A DNA stretch of 64,000 bases from Maridesulfovibrio sp. (GCF_963667685.1 NZ_OY763930.1:1967501-2031500); one strand, 5' to 3'; shown: positions 1 through 9,196, counted from the stretch's first letter. Translations and numbers: made by a program. The notes: generated from the letters alone by a model not told the origin.

Positions 1-2
1 CA

Positions 3-587
3 AACCTTGCCACAGATAAAGATGCCAACCCGATCACCCTAGATTTCGGGCTTACCAACGGTAGCAATCCGCCATCATGGTCATCGCCGACCCCTACGGA
101 TGCTTCGGCTATAGGCTCAAATTTATCAAGCATACCGAACTTTACCAATCCCAGACGCAGTGCGTCCTATTCTACATCATACGATACCGGAAACGCGCGC
201 AATTCCCAGTCTCAAGACGGTTATGGAGCAGGGTTCCTGCAGGCCGTGGAAGTGGACCGGGACGGTGTTGTCACCGGACGTTATTCCAACGGACAGGTCC
301 TTGATCTGTACGTGTTGACTCTTGCCAACTTCAATAACCAGTACGGACTGCGCCGCGAAGGGGGAAACCTGTTTTCCCAGACCCGCGATTCCGGCCCGGC
401 ATTGACCGGGCGCGCAGGAACCGGACCGCTAGGCTCCATCGCCTCCAACAAACTCGAACAGTCAAACGTTGATGTCGGAGATGAAATGGTGCGGATGATT
501 ACCACTCAGCGCGGGTTTCAGGCCAACAGTAAAGTCATCACTACAGCTGATCAGTTGCTCGGCGAACTTATTCAATTGAAGAGATAA
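3..587 (+). CDS. flgE: Flagellar hook protein FlgE, C-terminal part (5' end outside window)
   Basis: The reading frame is open from base 3 and ends at TAA 585-587, giving about 194 residues. The last 80 residues carry the flagellar rod/hook C-terminal signature: a G-x-L-x-S-N-xx-E-x-SNVD-like segment followed by MI-TQRGFQANSKVITTADQ, which packs in the hook core. FlgE polymerises into the extracellular hook joining the basal body to the filament. The low-complexity Ser/Thr/Asn stretch before it is probably the end of the variable surface domain. A GTG at 246 inside the frame is not a real start because the frame continues upstream. The next genes are flgK, flgL and fliD on the same strand, which supports the assignment. 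FlgE rather than FlgG or FlgF is inferred from neighbours and the long upstream frame. Confidence 0.88.
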   Translation, partial: NLATDKDANPITLDFGLTNGSNPPSWSSPTPTDASAIGSNLSSIPNFTNPRRSASYSTSYDTGNARNSQSQDGYGAGFLQAVEVDRDGVVTGRYSNGQVLDLYVLTLANFNNQYGLRREGGNLFSQTRDSGPALTGRAGTGPLGSIASNKLEQSNVDVGDEMVRMITTQRGFQANSKVITTADQLLGELIQLKR

Positions 588-590
588 TTT

Positions 591-663
591 GATGCGCTAT
601 GCGCGTTTGGATTGATTTGATTTCGCCTCCGGCGGCTTAAACCCTTTTGCAAAAGGGTTTAAG
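591..663. repeat. Dispersed intergenic repeat, copy A, with perfect hairpin
   Basis: This lies just after the flgE stop. A head segment (591-635, starting GATGCGCTATGCGCGTTTGG and ending CTCCGGCGGC) is followed by a perfect 28-base palindrome at 636-663. The head matches, with a few differences, a second copy at 62891-62932. The palindrome could serve as a terminator after flgE, although no run of T follows directly. Confidence 0.6.
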
Positions 664-724
664 AATCCCAAAATATTTTATTTGGGCTTCGCCGTACGCC
701 TGTTCAAAGACGTCTAAACGCGCT

Positions 725-756
725 GGAAGTGGAGCTTATTAAAAAGTTCCACTTCC
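725..756 (+). other. Hairpin just upstream of flgK ribosome binding site
   Basis: A nine-base inverted repeat (GGAAGTGGA at 725-733 and TCCACTTCC at 748-756) with a 14-base loop ends ten bases before the flgK Shine-Dalgarno. It may shape the leader of the flgK message. No T-run follows, so it is unlikely to be a simple terminator. Confidence 0.4.
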
Positions 757-778
757 CCAGCCGCTGGAGGCTTTGAAA

Positions 779-2863
779 ATGCTTGGTAATTTATTTTCAA
801 TAGGCCGTAGTGCCATGCAGAACGCCCAGACAGGGTTGTCTGTTCACGGCAACAACGTGTCCAATTTAAAGACCCCCGGTTACCGGCGCAGATCGGTAAT
901 TCAGGAAGAGAGCATGGTGATCAGGGATGGTCGCTGGTCCATCGGTACCGGGGCGTCTGTTGAGGGGATCAGGCGTAACTTAAGTATGTTTTTGGAGCGC
1001 GGTGTTCTGGACAAATCTCCGGAGTTTTCCCGCTGGAGCGCGGAAAGCGGTAACCTTTCCATGGTCGAACAATTCTTTGTGGAGAGTAAAAATTCCGGGA
1101 TCAGCAAATCAATGTCCGATATGTGGGCCGCTTGGCAGGCTCTGGCCAATAATCCACAGCTTGGTGCCAACCGGGTGGCTCTCGCAGGTGCTGCAGAGAG
1201 ATTTACATCCCAGATCAATTCGGTTGTAGACGACCTGCGCCGCCAGCAGGACCTGATTACTGCGCACCTGCAGCAGGAAGTCGGCAAAGCCAATGATGCC
1301 ATCAAGGAACTGGCGTTGTTGAACAAGAGGATTATCGCCAATCCTGGGGATAACAGTCTGCTTGACCGTCGGGATGTTGTGTTGCGTGGTCTGTCTTCAT
1401 TGGTGGACATCAGCGTGCAGGAAGAACCTTCCGGGCAGGTTATTGTTTCACTTGGCGAGGGACAGAAGCTGGTCGAGGGAGATAAGGCCTTTGAGTTGAA
1501 ATTTGAGCAGGGCGGGGTGCGTAATTCTCTGGTTCCCGGTTCGCAGTTCAAGGATGAACTTCATTTCAGTGGTCAGAGCGGAGAAGAATTGACCATTCAG
1601 GTGGTCAGCGGCGGCAACTCTTCCGGAACAGCGCCTGCTGCGCAGTACAAGGTGTCACGTGACGGTGGTAAAACCTGGATAACAAACCCGGATGGTAGCG
1701 AGAAGCTTTTCAAAGCCGGGGGAGAAAATGATTCAGTTACCATTGGCGGGGTAAAATTCTGGTTCGGCAAGGCAGGGAGCAGCGCGAGCGCGGCAACGTC
1801 CCAGCTTAAAGAAGGGGACCGCTTTACCCTTACGCCTAAAAGCGAAGTGCGGTGGTATCGTAACAGTTCCACCTCTGAATCAATCAGCCCGGTTCCGGGC
1901 AATGACGGGGCGCGCAGGTTGAAAGGCGGGTCCATTGCCGGACTGCTTCGGGCACGGGATGAAAAAATCGGGTCTTATATTGATAAGCTGAACGGATTTG
2001 CCAAGGCCATGGTCTGGGAAATTAACCGTGCCCATTCTCAGGGAGCTGGTCTTGTCAACAATGCCAATGTTCTTGGAACTTATGGCGTGCGCGACAGTTC
2101 CGTGCCGCTGGCAGGTAGCAACCTTCCTTATGCGGATAAGCTGAGCGAGGGTAGCTTCAGCATGGCGTTTTACAACGCCAAGACCGGAAAAAAAGATTCT
2201 GTTTCAGCTGTTGATTTTTCCTCTATTCCACCGGGGAAAAAGAATTTTGATCCGGCTGTTCATTCTCTCGAAGACGTTCGTGACGCCATTAACGCAAGTT
2301 TTGGCGGTAAAGCTCAGGCTGTGATTACCAACGGAAAACTCTCTATCAAAGGCGTGGGCGATAATCGTTTCCAGTTTTCAAATGACAGCAGCGGCGTGCT
2401 GGCCGGGTTAGGAATAAATACTTTCCTGGAAGGTTCAGACGCTGAGTCGATCAGGCTCCATTCAAGTATCAAAGCCGATCCTTCCAAAATAGCCGCAGCC
2501 CATGTGAACGGTGCCGGAGAAGTGAACAAAGGTGATAATTCAACCGCGCGGGCTTTAGCGGCACTGGCCGGTAAAAAGAACGTCTCTTTTCATTCCGGGG
2601 GAACGACCAGCGAAACCAGTTTCAATGATTTCTATTCTGCACTGGTAGCGACAGTCGGTTCCGATGCCGCAGATGCAAAGGCCAATATGGATATTTCCCA
2701 GACCGTGCTTAAAGGGCTGGTGGATAAGCAGGAATCCGTGGGCGGGGTCAACCTTGATGAAGAGATGCAGCACATCATGAGTTACCAGCAGTCCTACAAG
2801 TCCGCAGCTCAGCTGATCAAAACAGCCAATGAAATGTTCGAAGTACTGCTTGGTCTTAAATAG
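779..2863 (+). CDS. flgK: Flagellar hook-filament junction protein FlgK (HAP1)
   Basis: The N-terminal segment (residues 1-50, LFSIGRSAMQNAQTGLSVHG then NNVSN.KTPGYRRR) is the flagellar rod/hook N-terminal motif. The C-terminus has the typical GVNLDEEMQHIMSYQQSYKS helix, so this is the 694-residue HAP1 that joins hook to filament outside the cell. I start at ATG 779 because GGAGG at 766-770 is eight bases upstream; a TTG at 773 would be too close. The middle carries an insert with an Asp-box motif (SRDGGKTW, about residues 293-300) like the two in the next gene. flgL starts ten bases after the stop, so they are probably co-transcribed. The length is above the roughly 550 residues of enteric FlgK, explained by this surface insert. 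Confidence 0.96.
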   Translation: MLGNLFSIGRSAMQNAQTGLSVHGNNVSNLKTPGYRRRSVIQEESMVIRDGRWSIGTGASVEGIRRNLSMFLERGVLDKSPEFSRWSAESGNLSMVEQFFVESKNSGISKSMSDMWAAWQALANNPQLGANRVALAGAAERFTSQINSVVDDLRRQQDLITAHLQQEVGKANDAIKELALLNKRIIANPGDNSLLDRRDVVLRGLSSLVDISVQEEPSGQVIVSLGEGQKLVEGDKAFELKFEQGGVRNSLVPGSQFKDELHFSGQSGEELTIQVVSGGNSSGTAPAAQYKVSRDGGKTWITNPDGSEKLFKAGGENDSVTIGGVKFWFGKAGSSASAATSQLKEGDRFTLTPKSEVRWYRNSSTSESISPVPGNDGARRLKGGSIAGLLRARDEKIGSYIDKLNGFAKAMVWEINRAHSQGAGLVNNANVLGTYGVRDSSVPLAGSNLPYADKLSEGSFSMAFYNAKTGKKDSVSAVDFSSIPPGKKNFDPAVHSLEDVRDAINASFGGKAQAVITNGKLSIKGVGDNRFQFSNDSSGVLAGLGINTFLEGSDAESIRLHSSIKADPSKIAAAHVNGAGEVNKGDNSTARALAALAGKKNVSFHSGGTTSETSFNDFYSALVATVGSDAADAKANMDISQTVLKGLVDKQESVGGVNLDEEMQHIMSYQQSYKSAAQLIKTANEMFEVLLGLK

Positions 2864-2872
2864 GGGGCAGAA

Positions 2873-4363
2873 ATGAGAATATCTACCAACCAGATTTTTA
2901 ATATGTCGCTGAATAATTTGAATTCCGCCATGACCCGCATGGCGGAAGCATCCATGCGTAACTCAGCTCAGAAGCGGGTGCTGGTTCCTTCCGACGACCC
3001 GGCTGCAATGGGCGGAATTATTAATTGCCGTTCTTTCGAGCTGGAAACAGAACAGTTCATCAAGAATATTAAAACCGCATCCAGTTGGCTCAGCCTTGCT
3101 GACGGAGTGTTGCAGCAGACCAGTACTGATATCGGACGCATCAAGACTCTTGCTGAACAGGCCGCAACCGGAACCCTGACAGCTGAGCAGCGCCGTTCCA
3201 TTGGTGAGAACCTGCGTGGGATTTTGGGCAACCTCCTCAATAAAGCAAATACCGAATTCGGTGGTAAATCTATATTCGCGGGGCATAAGCTTGACGAAAA
3301 TGCTTATGAACAAACTCTGCATGCGACCACCACCGATCCGAATCTTCCGGCGGACAGCGTTGTGGCGGTGAAGGGGGCCTCGGAAACTTCAATTGATATA
3401 CGCTTCACCTCGGGCGGTACTGTGGGCACTGATGCCATTACCTATAAATACAGCTCGGACGGCGGGAAGACATGGAAAAACGGAACTCTTGCTCCCGGGA
3501 GTAACAAGCTTGATCTTGGGCCGGCCAGTTTGGAACTGAAAACCGGAACAGCTGTGACTGAACACACTGACACGGGCGGAACCAGACTCATCGTGCGTCC
3601 TGCCCTCGAATACAAGGGTGATGATAACGATGATCTGAATGTCATTAAATATGGAACCACGCAGGTGGACACCAAAGCAGATGGCCATTTCAACAGCGAT
3701 GTGCTGGTACGTATCGATAAAGACGGCGATGTTAGCTCTCCGCCAGTCACTTATTCGTACAGTTTGGATAACGGAAACACCTGGGTACACTCCAATGTTT
3801 CCGCAGATAACAGGATTGAAGTTCCCGGCGGCAGCCTGACCCTCTCTCCCGGAGCGGGGACTACTGTCAGCAAAGGGGATCAGTTCGTAATCCGGCCTAA
3901 TACCGCAGATCTGCGGCTGGATATTTCCCAAAGCCAGTCTATACGGGTCAATAACGTGGGTAAGGATCTTTTCGGCGGTATCTATACAAAACCCGGCGCA
4001 ACAAATCCGACTCCATCCCCTGATGATAAAAACAGCAACCTTTTTGAAACACTAGGACGTTTGATCGGCTTTGTGGAGACTAATGACAAGAAGGGCATCG
4101 GGGAGTGCGTTGCAGAACTGAAGAAGGTCCACGAGCACGTGGAGATGAAGGCCGCAGAAATCGGGGCGCGCATGAACCGAGCAGCCAGCGCAGAGAAGCT
4201 GGCAGAAATCCGTAAAGACAATAATACCGCGTTGATCAGCCGTCTAGAGGATGCCGATTTAGGGGAACTGCTCAGTGAGCTGAATCAGAGCAAATTGATT
4301 TATGAGGCCGTAGCCCGCAGTTCGCGGATGATTTCTGAAATGTCCTTCCTCAGTTTCATGTAA
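2873..4363 (+). CDS. flgL: Flagellar hook-filament junction protein FlgL (HAP3) with large inserted domain
   Basis: The first 140 residues match the flagellin-like N-terminal helices of FlgL (MRISTNQIFNMSLNNLNSAM, then a VPSDDPAA turn and GGKSIFAGHK). The last 110 residues give the returning helix (AEIGARMNRAASAEKL ... LSELNQSKLIYEAVARSS). FlgL sits between FlgK and the filament. At 496 residues it is far longer than the roughly 300 usual. The extra middle part (about 165-370) contains two similar beta-rich units, each with an Asp-box S-x-D-x-G-x-T-W (residues 194-201 and 297-304). The neighbours flgK and fliD are nine and eleven bases away, supporting one transcript. The insert is expected to face outward. 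Confidence 0.94.
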   Translation: MRISTNQIFNMSLNNLNSAMTRMAEASMRNSAQKRVLVPSDDPAAMGGIINCRSFELETEQFIKNIKTASSWLSLADGVLQQTSTDIGRIKTLAEQAATGTLTAEQRRSIGENLRGILGNLLNKANTEFGGKSIFAGHKLDENAYEQTLHATTTDPNLPADSVVAVKGASETSIDIRFTSGGTVGTDAITYKYSSDGGKTWKNGTLAPGSNKLDLGPASLELKTGTAVTEHTDTGGTRLIVRPALEYKGDDNDDLNVIKYGTTQVDTKADGHFNSDVLVRIDKDGDVSSPPVTYSYSLDNGNTWVHSNVSADNRIEVPGGSLTLSPGAGTTVSKGDQFVIRPNTADLRLDISQSQSIRVNNVGKDLFGGIYTKPGATNPTPSPDDKNSNLFETLGRLIGFVETNDKKGIGECVAELKKVHEHVEMKAAEIGARMNRAASAEKLAEIRKDNNTALISRLEDADLGELLSELNQSKLIYEAVARSSRMISEMSFLSFM

Positions 4364-4374
4364 GGAGCTCAAGC

Positions 4375-6114
4375 ATGTCAGATGTTGCAAAAGTCGGGGC
4401 ACAGGTATCTGTAGCCGGAACTTCATCCAGTTACTGGTCCGGCCAGACCAAGTTTGAAAAACTTGGTAACGGTACTGATTTTGGGCAGATTGTTGAGAAT
4501 ACCATTAAGCAGCAGGGATTCCACCAGCGCAGACTTAAAAATTGGAGAGCCCAGTGGGAGCAACGCAAAGAAAGCCTTAAAGAACTCAATACAAAAATGG
4601 GTGAATTAAGTACTGCGTTGAAGAAACTGGATACAATCGGTGAATTCATGGGGCGGATAACCACTTCCGCAAACCCTGAATTTGTAACGGCTACAGCTGA
4701 CAGCACTGCCGCGACATCTCCGTACAGGGTGGAGGTAAAACAACTTGCCTTTAATGACATCTGGACTTCCAAAACAGGTTTTGCTTCTGAAAAGGAAGTA
4801 ATAACAAATGTTGATAGTAAACTGAGTCTCAGTTGCGGCGGCAGTACCGCAAATGTGGATGTTCCGGCCGGGACCACCGTGCAGGGGCTGGTCAAGATGT
4901 TGAATGCGACAACTGAGCTTAAGGGTAAAGTCAGTGTTGAAGCCATCAAGACGGCTGGAGGTGAGTATCGGTTGAAATTCAGCAGTCTTAAGATGGGAGA
5001 GAATAACCGTATTGTTTTTAACCCTTCAACAACTTTGGCATGTCTTCAGACTTCCTCTATGACGCACCTGCAACAGGGGCAGAACTCCAAGATAAAAATC
5101 GACGGATTTCCCGAGGGGGAGGATAATTGGATTGAGCGCGAAAGTAATACTATTACAGATGCGGCCAAGGGTTTGACCCTGAACCTGAAGCTTCCCACTT
5201 CGCCTCAATGGGCAATGATCAATGTTACGACAGACTCTGAAAAAGTCATTGAAAATATTCGTGAATTTGTGAAGCAGGTCAATGTGGTGCGCAAGGCCCT
5301 GCGCGATATTTCCAAGGTTGATACTGATACCAATAAAGGATCTGTACTTACCGGTAACTATGGTGTGCAACTGGCTTCACACCGTTTTAAGGATATTACA
5401 GCAACCAAGGGACAGGGGTTCAATAATTATGACTTTTCGACCGGAGAGGGAGACAGGTACAATACTTTAAGGACTCTTGGTATTGAAACTGAAACGGATC
5501 AGGGCTCGCCAGATTTCGGCCTTTTAAAGATTGACGAAGAAAAATTTGAAAAGGCCATGAAGGATGATCCTGACGGAGTGGCTAAACTGTTTTCCGTGAA
5601 CTATGAAGCTTCAACCAGCTCGTCAAATTTTGCAGTCAAATCTTTAATTAAGGGTGTAACCAAGCCTGGAAGCCATGATGTTTCGTATACCATTTCCGGC
5701 GGAAAAATCACTTCCGCCACCATTAACGGCAAGGAGGCCAGGATCAGCGGTTGGGAAATTACTGCTGATGATATGGCCGGACTGGGAATGGCTATCAGGG
5801 TAGATAACCATGCAGATGGTACATATTCAGGAACTGCGGGAATTAAAAATGGTAAAATTGTGGAGATGATTGAAGCTCTTTCAGACATGACCAATGCTAA
5901 AACCGGTATCCTGAACATCATCAGTGAAAACTACGACGGCATTATCAAGAATATCGATAAAAAGCTTGATTATGAAAAGGAACGCCTTGATAGACTGGAG
6001 AAAACCCTTAAAGCTAAATACGCTCGCCTTGACGCTGTACTGGCAAAATACAGCGGGAAAATGCAGATGCTGCAGGGGCAGGTTGCAAAGCTTGGCGGTT
6101 CCAGTAAATCGTAG
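4375..6114 (+). CDS. fliD: Flagellar filament cap protein FliD (HAP2)
   Basis: This 579-residue protein has the HAP2 N-terminal region (VENTIKQQGFHQRRLKNWR, then KLDTIGEFMGRITTSANPEF), a central beta-rich region, and a C-terminal coiled segment (residues about 515-570) with the pattern NIDKKLDYEKERLDRLEKTL and a final LAKYSGKMQMLQGQVAKL. FliD forms the cap at the filament tip and helps flagellin fold on export. Its start, ATG 4375, follows an AAGGAG at 4362-4367 that overlaps the flgL stop. The N-terminus is longer than usual by about 25 residues before the helix. It is the last gene of the flagellar run in this window. Confidence 0.93.
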   Translation: MSDVAKVGAQVSVAGTSSSYWSGQTKFEKLGNGTDFGQIVENTIKQQGFHQRRLKNWRAQWEQRKESLKELNTKMGELSTALKKLDTIGEFMGRITTSANPEFVTATADSTAATSPYRVEVKQLAFNDIWTSKTGFASEKEVITNVDSKLSLSCGGSTANVDVPAGTTVQGLVKMLNATTELKGKVSVEAIKTAGGEYRLKFSSLKMGENNRIVFNPSTTLACLQTSSMTHLQQGQNSKIKIDGFPEGEDNWIERESNTITDAAKGLTLNLKLPTSPQWAMINVTTDSEKVIENIREFVKQVNVVRKALRDISKVDTDTNKGSVLTGNYGVQLASHRFKDITATKGQGFNNYDFSTGEGDRYNTLRTLGIETETDQGSPDFGLLKIDEEKFEKAMKDDPDGVAKLFSVNYEASTSSSNFAVKSLIKGVTKPGSHDVSYTISGGKITSATINGKEARISGWEITADDMAGLGMAIRVDNHADGTYSGTAGIKNGKIVEMIEALSDMTNAKTGILNIISENYDGIIKNIDKKLDYEKERLDRLEKTLKAKYARLDAVLAKYSGKMQMLQGQVAKLGGSSKS

Positions 6115-6318
6115 CACTTTTTACTGGATAGAGTCGTTCGCAGCTATTGACGGATTGCTGAGAGCTAAGGACATTGATTAAGTCTTCGAAGGCGTGCGTG
6201 GACTGGACCGGGCTGACATCACTTTGCTGTTGGAGGTCTTTTAAAACTTGAGTTGACTGTGGTGGGTATGGTAGCTGGTAGCTCTGTATCAGCACGCTGT
6301 TTTATTAAGAAGGATTTT

Positions 6319-7179
6319 ATGAACAAAGCCACAGTACAGTTTTTATGTAACCTGATCCCTTTCCCCAAACTGCGCAAGAAAACACGCCGCCGCATGTTTG
6401 CAAAGATGATGGATGATTGCGCTGACCGTATCAGGGAAGAAATCAGCACAAATAATGAAATTTTGAGCCTGCCCACAGAAAAGGCCCCGAAGATTATCTG
6501 GCAATGCTGGCTGCAGGGCGAGGAACATGCTCCTGAACTGGTGAAACGCTGCTTTGCCTCGGTTAAAAAGCATCATCCAGATTATGAAGTCCGAATCATC
6601 ACAGCGGAGAATTATTCCGATTACATTACTATTCCCGATTACATTATTGAGAAGCATAAAAAAGGGCTGATCAAGTTCGCTTTTTTCGCGGATATAATTC
6701 GTGTTTTTCTGCTTAGCCAGTATGGCGGAATCTGGATTGATTCCACTGTCTACTGCTCGGAGCGCATCCCGGATGAAATTTTGGAGCAGGAATTTTTTGT
6801 GCTGCAGCTTGCTGATTTCCCCAAGTATCTGATTGGCAACTGGTTCATTGTTTCAGACATACATCATCCGTTGATTGAGGTCATGAAGCAGATTGTGCTT
6901 CTCTATTGGAAGACCGAAAACAGGACAATCAGGTATCTTTTCTTTCATTATATTTTCGGCAATGTGGTCACTAAAAATCCGGTCTTCGCCGAAATGTACC
7001 AGAAGATACCATTTTATGCTGACGCACCGCCACACTATGTGCAGCGTTATCTGGGGCATGAATTCAATTTGCAGAATGGCCGCAAGCTTTTGGAGCAGTC
7101 TTTTCTCCATAAGCTCTGCCACAAGAAAAAGCTCCACGGCATCATGGAGCTTCTTGATGATTTTGAATCCCGCTCCTGA
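6319..7179 (+). CDS. Capsular polysaccharide synthesis-type glycosyltransferase (GT32-like)
   Basis: The 286-residue protein has the opening seen in the Caps_synth/GT32 group: KIIWQCWLQG near residue 55, then FFADIIRVFLLSQYGGIWID near 130-150, which holds the sugar-nucleotide and metal-binding region. It would move a sugar from an activated donor onto a glycan in the cytoplasm. I start at ATG 6319 because AGAAGGA lies just upstream; the longer frame back to a TTG at 6253 has no such site. It lies 205 bases after fliD on the same strand, so a role in glycosylating flagellar parts is possible, but this is inference only. A terminator follows at 7229. Donor and acceptor are unknown. Confidence 0.75.
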   Translation: MNKATVQFLCNLIPFPKLRKKTRRRMFAKMMDDCADRIREEISTNNEILSLPTEKAPKIIWQCWLQGEEHAPELVKRCFASVKKHHPDYEVRIITAENYSDYITIPDYIIEKHKKGLIKFAFFADIIRVFLLSQYGGIWIDSTVYCSERIPDEILEQEFFVLQLADFPKYLIGNWFIVSDIHHPLIEVMKQIVLLYWKTENRTIRYLFFHYIFGNVVTKNPVFAEMYQKIPFYADAPPHYVQRYLGHEFNLQNGRKLLEQSFLHKLCHKKKLHGIMELLDDFESRS

Positions 7180-7228
7180 TCAGCATCGGTTTCAGCGGAA
7201 GGTAAGTTTCAAACTGCCACTCAATCTG

Positions 7229-7258
7229 CCCGTCCCGTATTTCCGGGGCGGGTTTTTT
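7229..7258 (+). terminator. Rho-independent terminator after the glycosyltransferase
   Basis: CCCGTCCC at 7229-7236 pairs with GGGGCGGG at 7245-7252 (one G-U pair), followed directly by six T at 7253-7258. It sits 50 bases after the stop of the preceding gene and insulates nifA from it. Confidence 0.85.
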
Positions 7259-7524
7259 GTTGTACTTTGGGTTCTTAATCCAAGCTTAGGCTTTTATTGC
7301 CATTCCGGGAGGGGGCTGTCAGTCGTGCCAGCGGAATTCTATGCAGCGTTTTAGATATTCAGCTGCTCTTGTGCAGGGCGTGGTTACCAGTCTCACCGTA
7401 CATCTTCATGTGAGGAAATATCTCTAAATTCTTAAATATATAATGTTACGTAAAGCAGCGGCTACTTTTCCATTAATGTTCATTGTGTAGGGTTTGTTTA
7501 CATAAATGTGAATAAATGCAAAAA

Positions 7525-7540
7525 TGTAATTTAGTTAACA
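7525..7540. promoter_or_regulatory. Possible NifA upstream activator site (TGT-N10-ACA)
   Basis: TGT at 7525-7527 and ACA at 7538-7540 are separated by exactly ten bases, the NifA enhancer pattern. The centre is about 70 bases before the predicted transcription start, a little closer than usual. The region is AT-rich, so a chance match cannot be excluded. Confidence 0.45.
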
Positions 7541-7576
7541 TACTGTAATTAATTGATATAATTTTTTAAAGTATTG

Positions 7577-7592
7577 TGGCACTACCTTTGCT
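7577..7592 (+). promoter_or_regulatory. Sigma54 (RpoN) promoter of nifA
   Basis: TGGCACTACCTTTGCT matches the -24/-12 consensus TGGCAC-N5-TTGCW, and GG and GC are separated by ten bases. The predicted start of transcription falls at about 7602-7604, right at the nifA ATG. Confidence 0.8.
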
Positions 7593-7603
7593 AAGCTTCA
7601 AAT

Positions 7604-9196
7604 ATGTATCCTTCACTGCATGGACTAAAACTTTCAGCGCTACTCGCCATTTGCCAGGCCATTGAGCAGGCGCTTGATCTGGAGTCCGCCCTCGACGGAG
7701 TCCTCAGTATTCTCTCAGAGAATCTGAGTATGAAGCGGGCGACAGTGACTCTCTACGACCCTGAGACAAGACAGCTTTCAATTAATGCCTCCTACGGGCT
7801 TTCCCTCGAAGAAAAACAGCGTGGAGTCTACCGCCTTGATGAAGGAGTCACCGGACGTATTTTCCAGACCGGGGAACCTTACTACGTGCCGGACATCAGC
7901 AAGGAGCCTCTCTTTCTTGATAAAACCGGGGCTCGTAAGATTGAGCGGGCCACAACAGGCTTTATCGGAGTGCCGATCATCTTACATGGCGATCCCATAG
8001 GCGTGCTTAATGTAGACCGTATTTTCGGGGATGAGGTGGCGGCTGAAGAGGATATTGATTTTTTAAAAATCGTTGCCACTCTTATCGGCCAGTTCATCAG
8101 CCTGAACGAGAAAATACTTGAGCGTGAAGCTGCTCTAAAACGTGAGAATACGTCTCTCAAGTATCAGATTTCAAAGAAAAGCAAGGGCCTTTACATAGTC
8201 GGGCAGAGTTCTGCCATGGTTGAAGTTCAGCGGCAGCTGGAAAAGGTGGCGCCTACTAAGGCCACAGTCCTGCTGCTTGGTGAATCCGGTGTTGGTAAAA
8301 CTCTCATGGCCAAGATTATCCATGAACTGTCAGACCGGGCCAGACATCCTTTTATTAAAGTCAACTGTGCTTCGATTCCGGAGAATCTGCTTGAATCGGA
8401 GCTTTTCGGACATGAGAAAGGGTCATTCACCGGGGCTGCCTCTACCCGTCAGGGACGTTTTGAAGAGGCTGACGGGGGTACTATCTTTCTCGATGAGATC
8501 GGCGAATTTCCGATGTCCTTGCAGGCTAAGCTTTTGCGAGTATTGCAGGAAAAAGAGTTGGAGCGTATCGGTTCAAACAAGACCCGCAATATTGATGTTC
8601 GTATTCTTGCCGCCACTAACCGCGACTTGGGTGTGCTGGTGGAGCGCAATGAGTTTCGGCTTGATCTTTACTACCGCCTGAACATATTCCCGATCACCGT
8701 TCCGCCCTTGCGGGACCGCAAGGAGGATATTACCGGGCTGCTTAATTATTTCATTCAGAAAATGGCTGATGATTACGGCCGTAAAATGTTTTTTACTCCG
8801 GCGGCTCTTGATTCGCTTATGATTTATGACTGGCCGGGTAATGTGCGTGAAATGCAGAACCTGCTGGAGCGGCTGGTTATCATGTCCGACTCCGAATACA
8901 TTACATTGGAATTTTTAAAATCCTACCTCGCACCCGGGCAGCGTTGTGTTCCGGACAGTTCTACGGAACCGGGCAGTCCGGCATCGAATGACGAACTGCC
9001 TCATTGTACATCTCTGAAAGAAGTTGAGCGTAATGAAGTGGTCGCCGCGCTGGAACGCAGCGGGTGGATTCAGTACAAGGCTGCTGAAACTCTGGGTCTT
9101 TCCGCCCGGCAGATGGGCTACCGGGTTAAGAGATACGGATTGGAATCCATGATTGCGGAAGGTCGCGCACGGTTGCGGCGCATGAGAAAAAGTTAA
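7604..9196 (+). CDS. nifA: Nif-specific sigma54-dependent activator NifA
   Basis: The 530-residue protein has a GAF sensor domain (about 20-165), an AAA+ sigma54-interaction domain with Walker A GESGVGKT (226-233), loop GSFTGA (273-278, a Ser variant of GAFTGA) and Walker [11 protein letters not shown] (291-300), and a C-terminal Fis-type helix-turn-helix ([20 protein letters not shown]). It would switch on the sigma54 promoters of the nif genes nearby. The linker before the DNA-binding domain lacks the C-x4-C oxygen-sensing motif of rhizobial NifA, and no nifL gene is seen. ATG 7604 is the only start before the GAF domain and has no Shine-Dalgarno; together with the promoter position this suggests a leaderless message. 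NifA rather than another GAF activator is supported by the nif neighbourhood. Confidence 0.93.
   Translation: MYPSLHGLKLSALLAICQAIEQALDLESALDGVLSILSENLSMKRATVTLYDPETRQLSINASYGLSLEEKQRGVYRLDEGVTGRIFQTGEPYYVPDISKEPLFLDKTGARKIERATTGFIGVPIILHGDPIGVLNVDRIFGDEVAAEEDIDFLKIVATLIGQFISLNEKILEREAALKRENTSLKYQISKKSKGLYIVGQSSAMVEVQRQLEKVAPTKATVLLLGESGVGKTLMAKIIHELSDRARHPFIKVNCASIPENLLESELFGHEKGSFTGAASTRQGRFEEADGGTIFLDEIGEFPMSLQAKLLRVLQEKELERIGSNKTRNIDVRILAATNRDLGVLVERNEFRLDLYYRLNIFPITVPPLRDRKEDITGLLNYFIQKMADDYGRKMFFTPAALDSLMIYDWPGNVREMQNLLERLVIMSDSEYITLEFLKSYLAPGQRCVPDSSTEPGSPASNDELPHCTSLKEVERNEVVAALERSGWIQYKAAETLGLSARQMGYRVKRYGLESMIAEGRARLRRMRKS

Larger units (their letters stand above)
7259..7603. other. 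Non-coding, AT-rich region upstream of nifA
   Basis: This stretch has no convincing gene. The last 165 bases are very AT-rich and hold a possible NifA site (7525-7540) and a sigma54 promoter (7577-7592). I see nothing recognisable between 7259 and about 7430. Confidence 0.6.

Noticed and set aside
6099-6125. Inverted repeat CCAGTAAA/TTTACTGG at the end of fliD
   Set aside because: It overlaps the fliD stop, and no T-run follows it, so I do not call it a terminator.
8920-9060. Oxygen-sensing cysteine motif in NifA linker
   Set aside because: Only two widely separated Cys are present; the C-x4-C pattern is absent.
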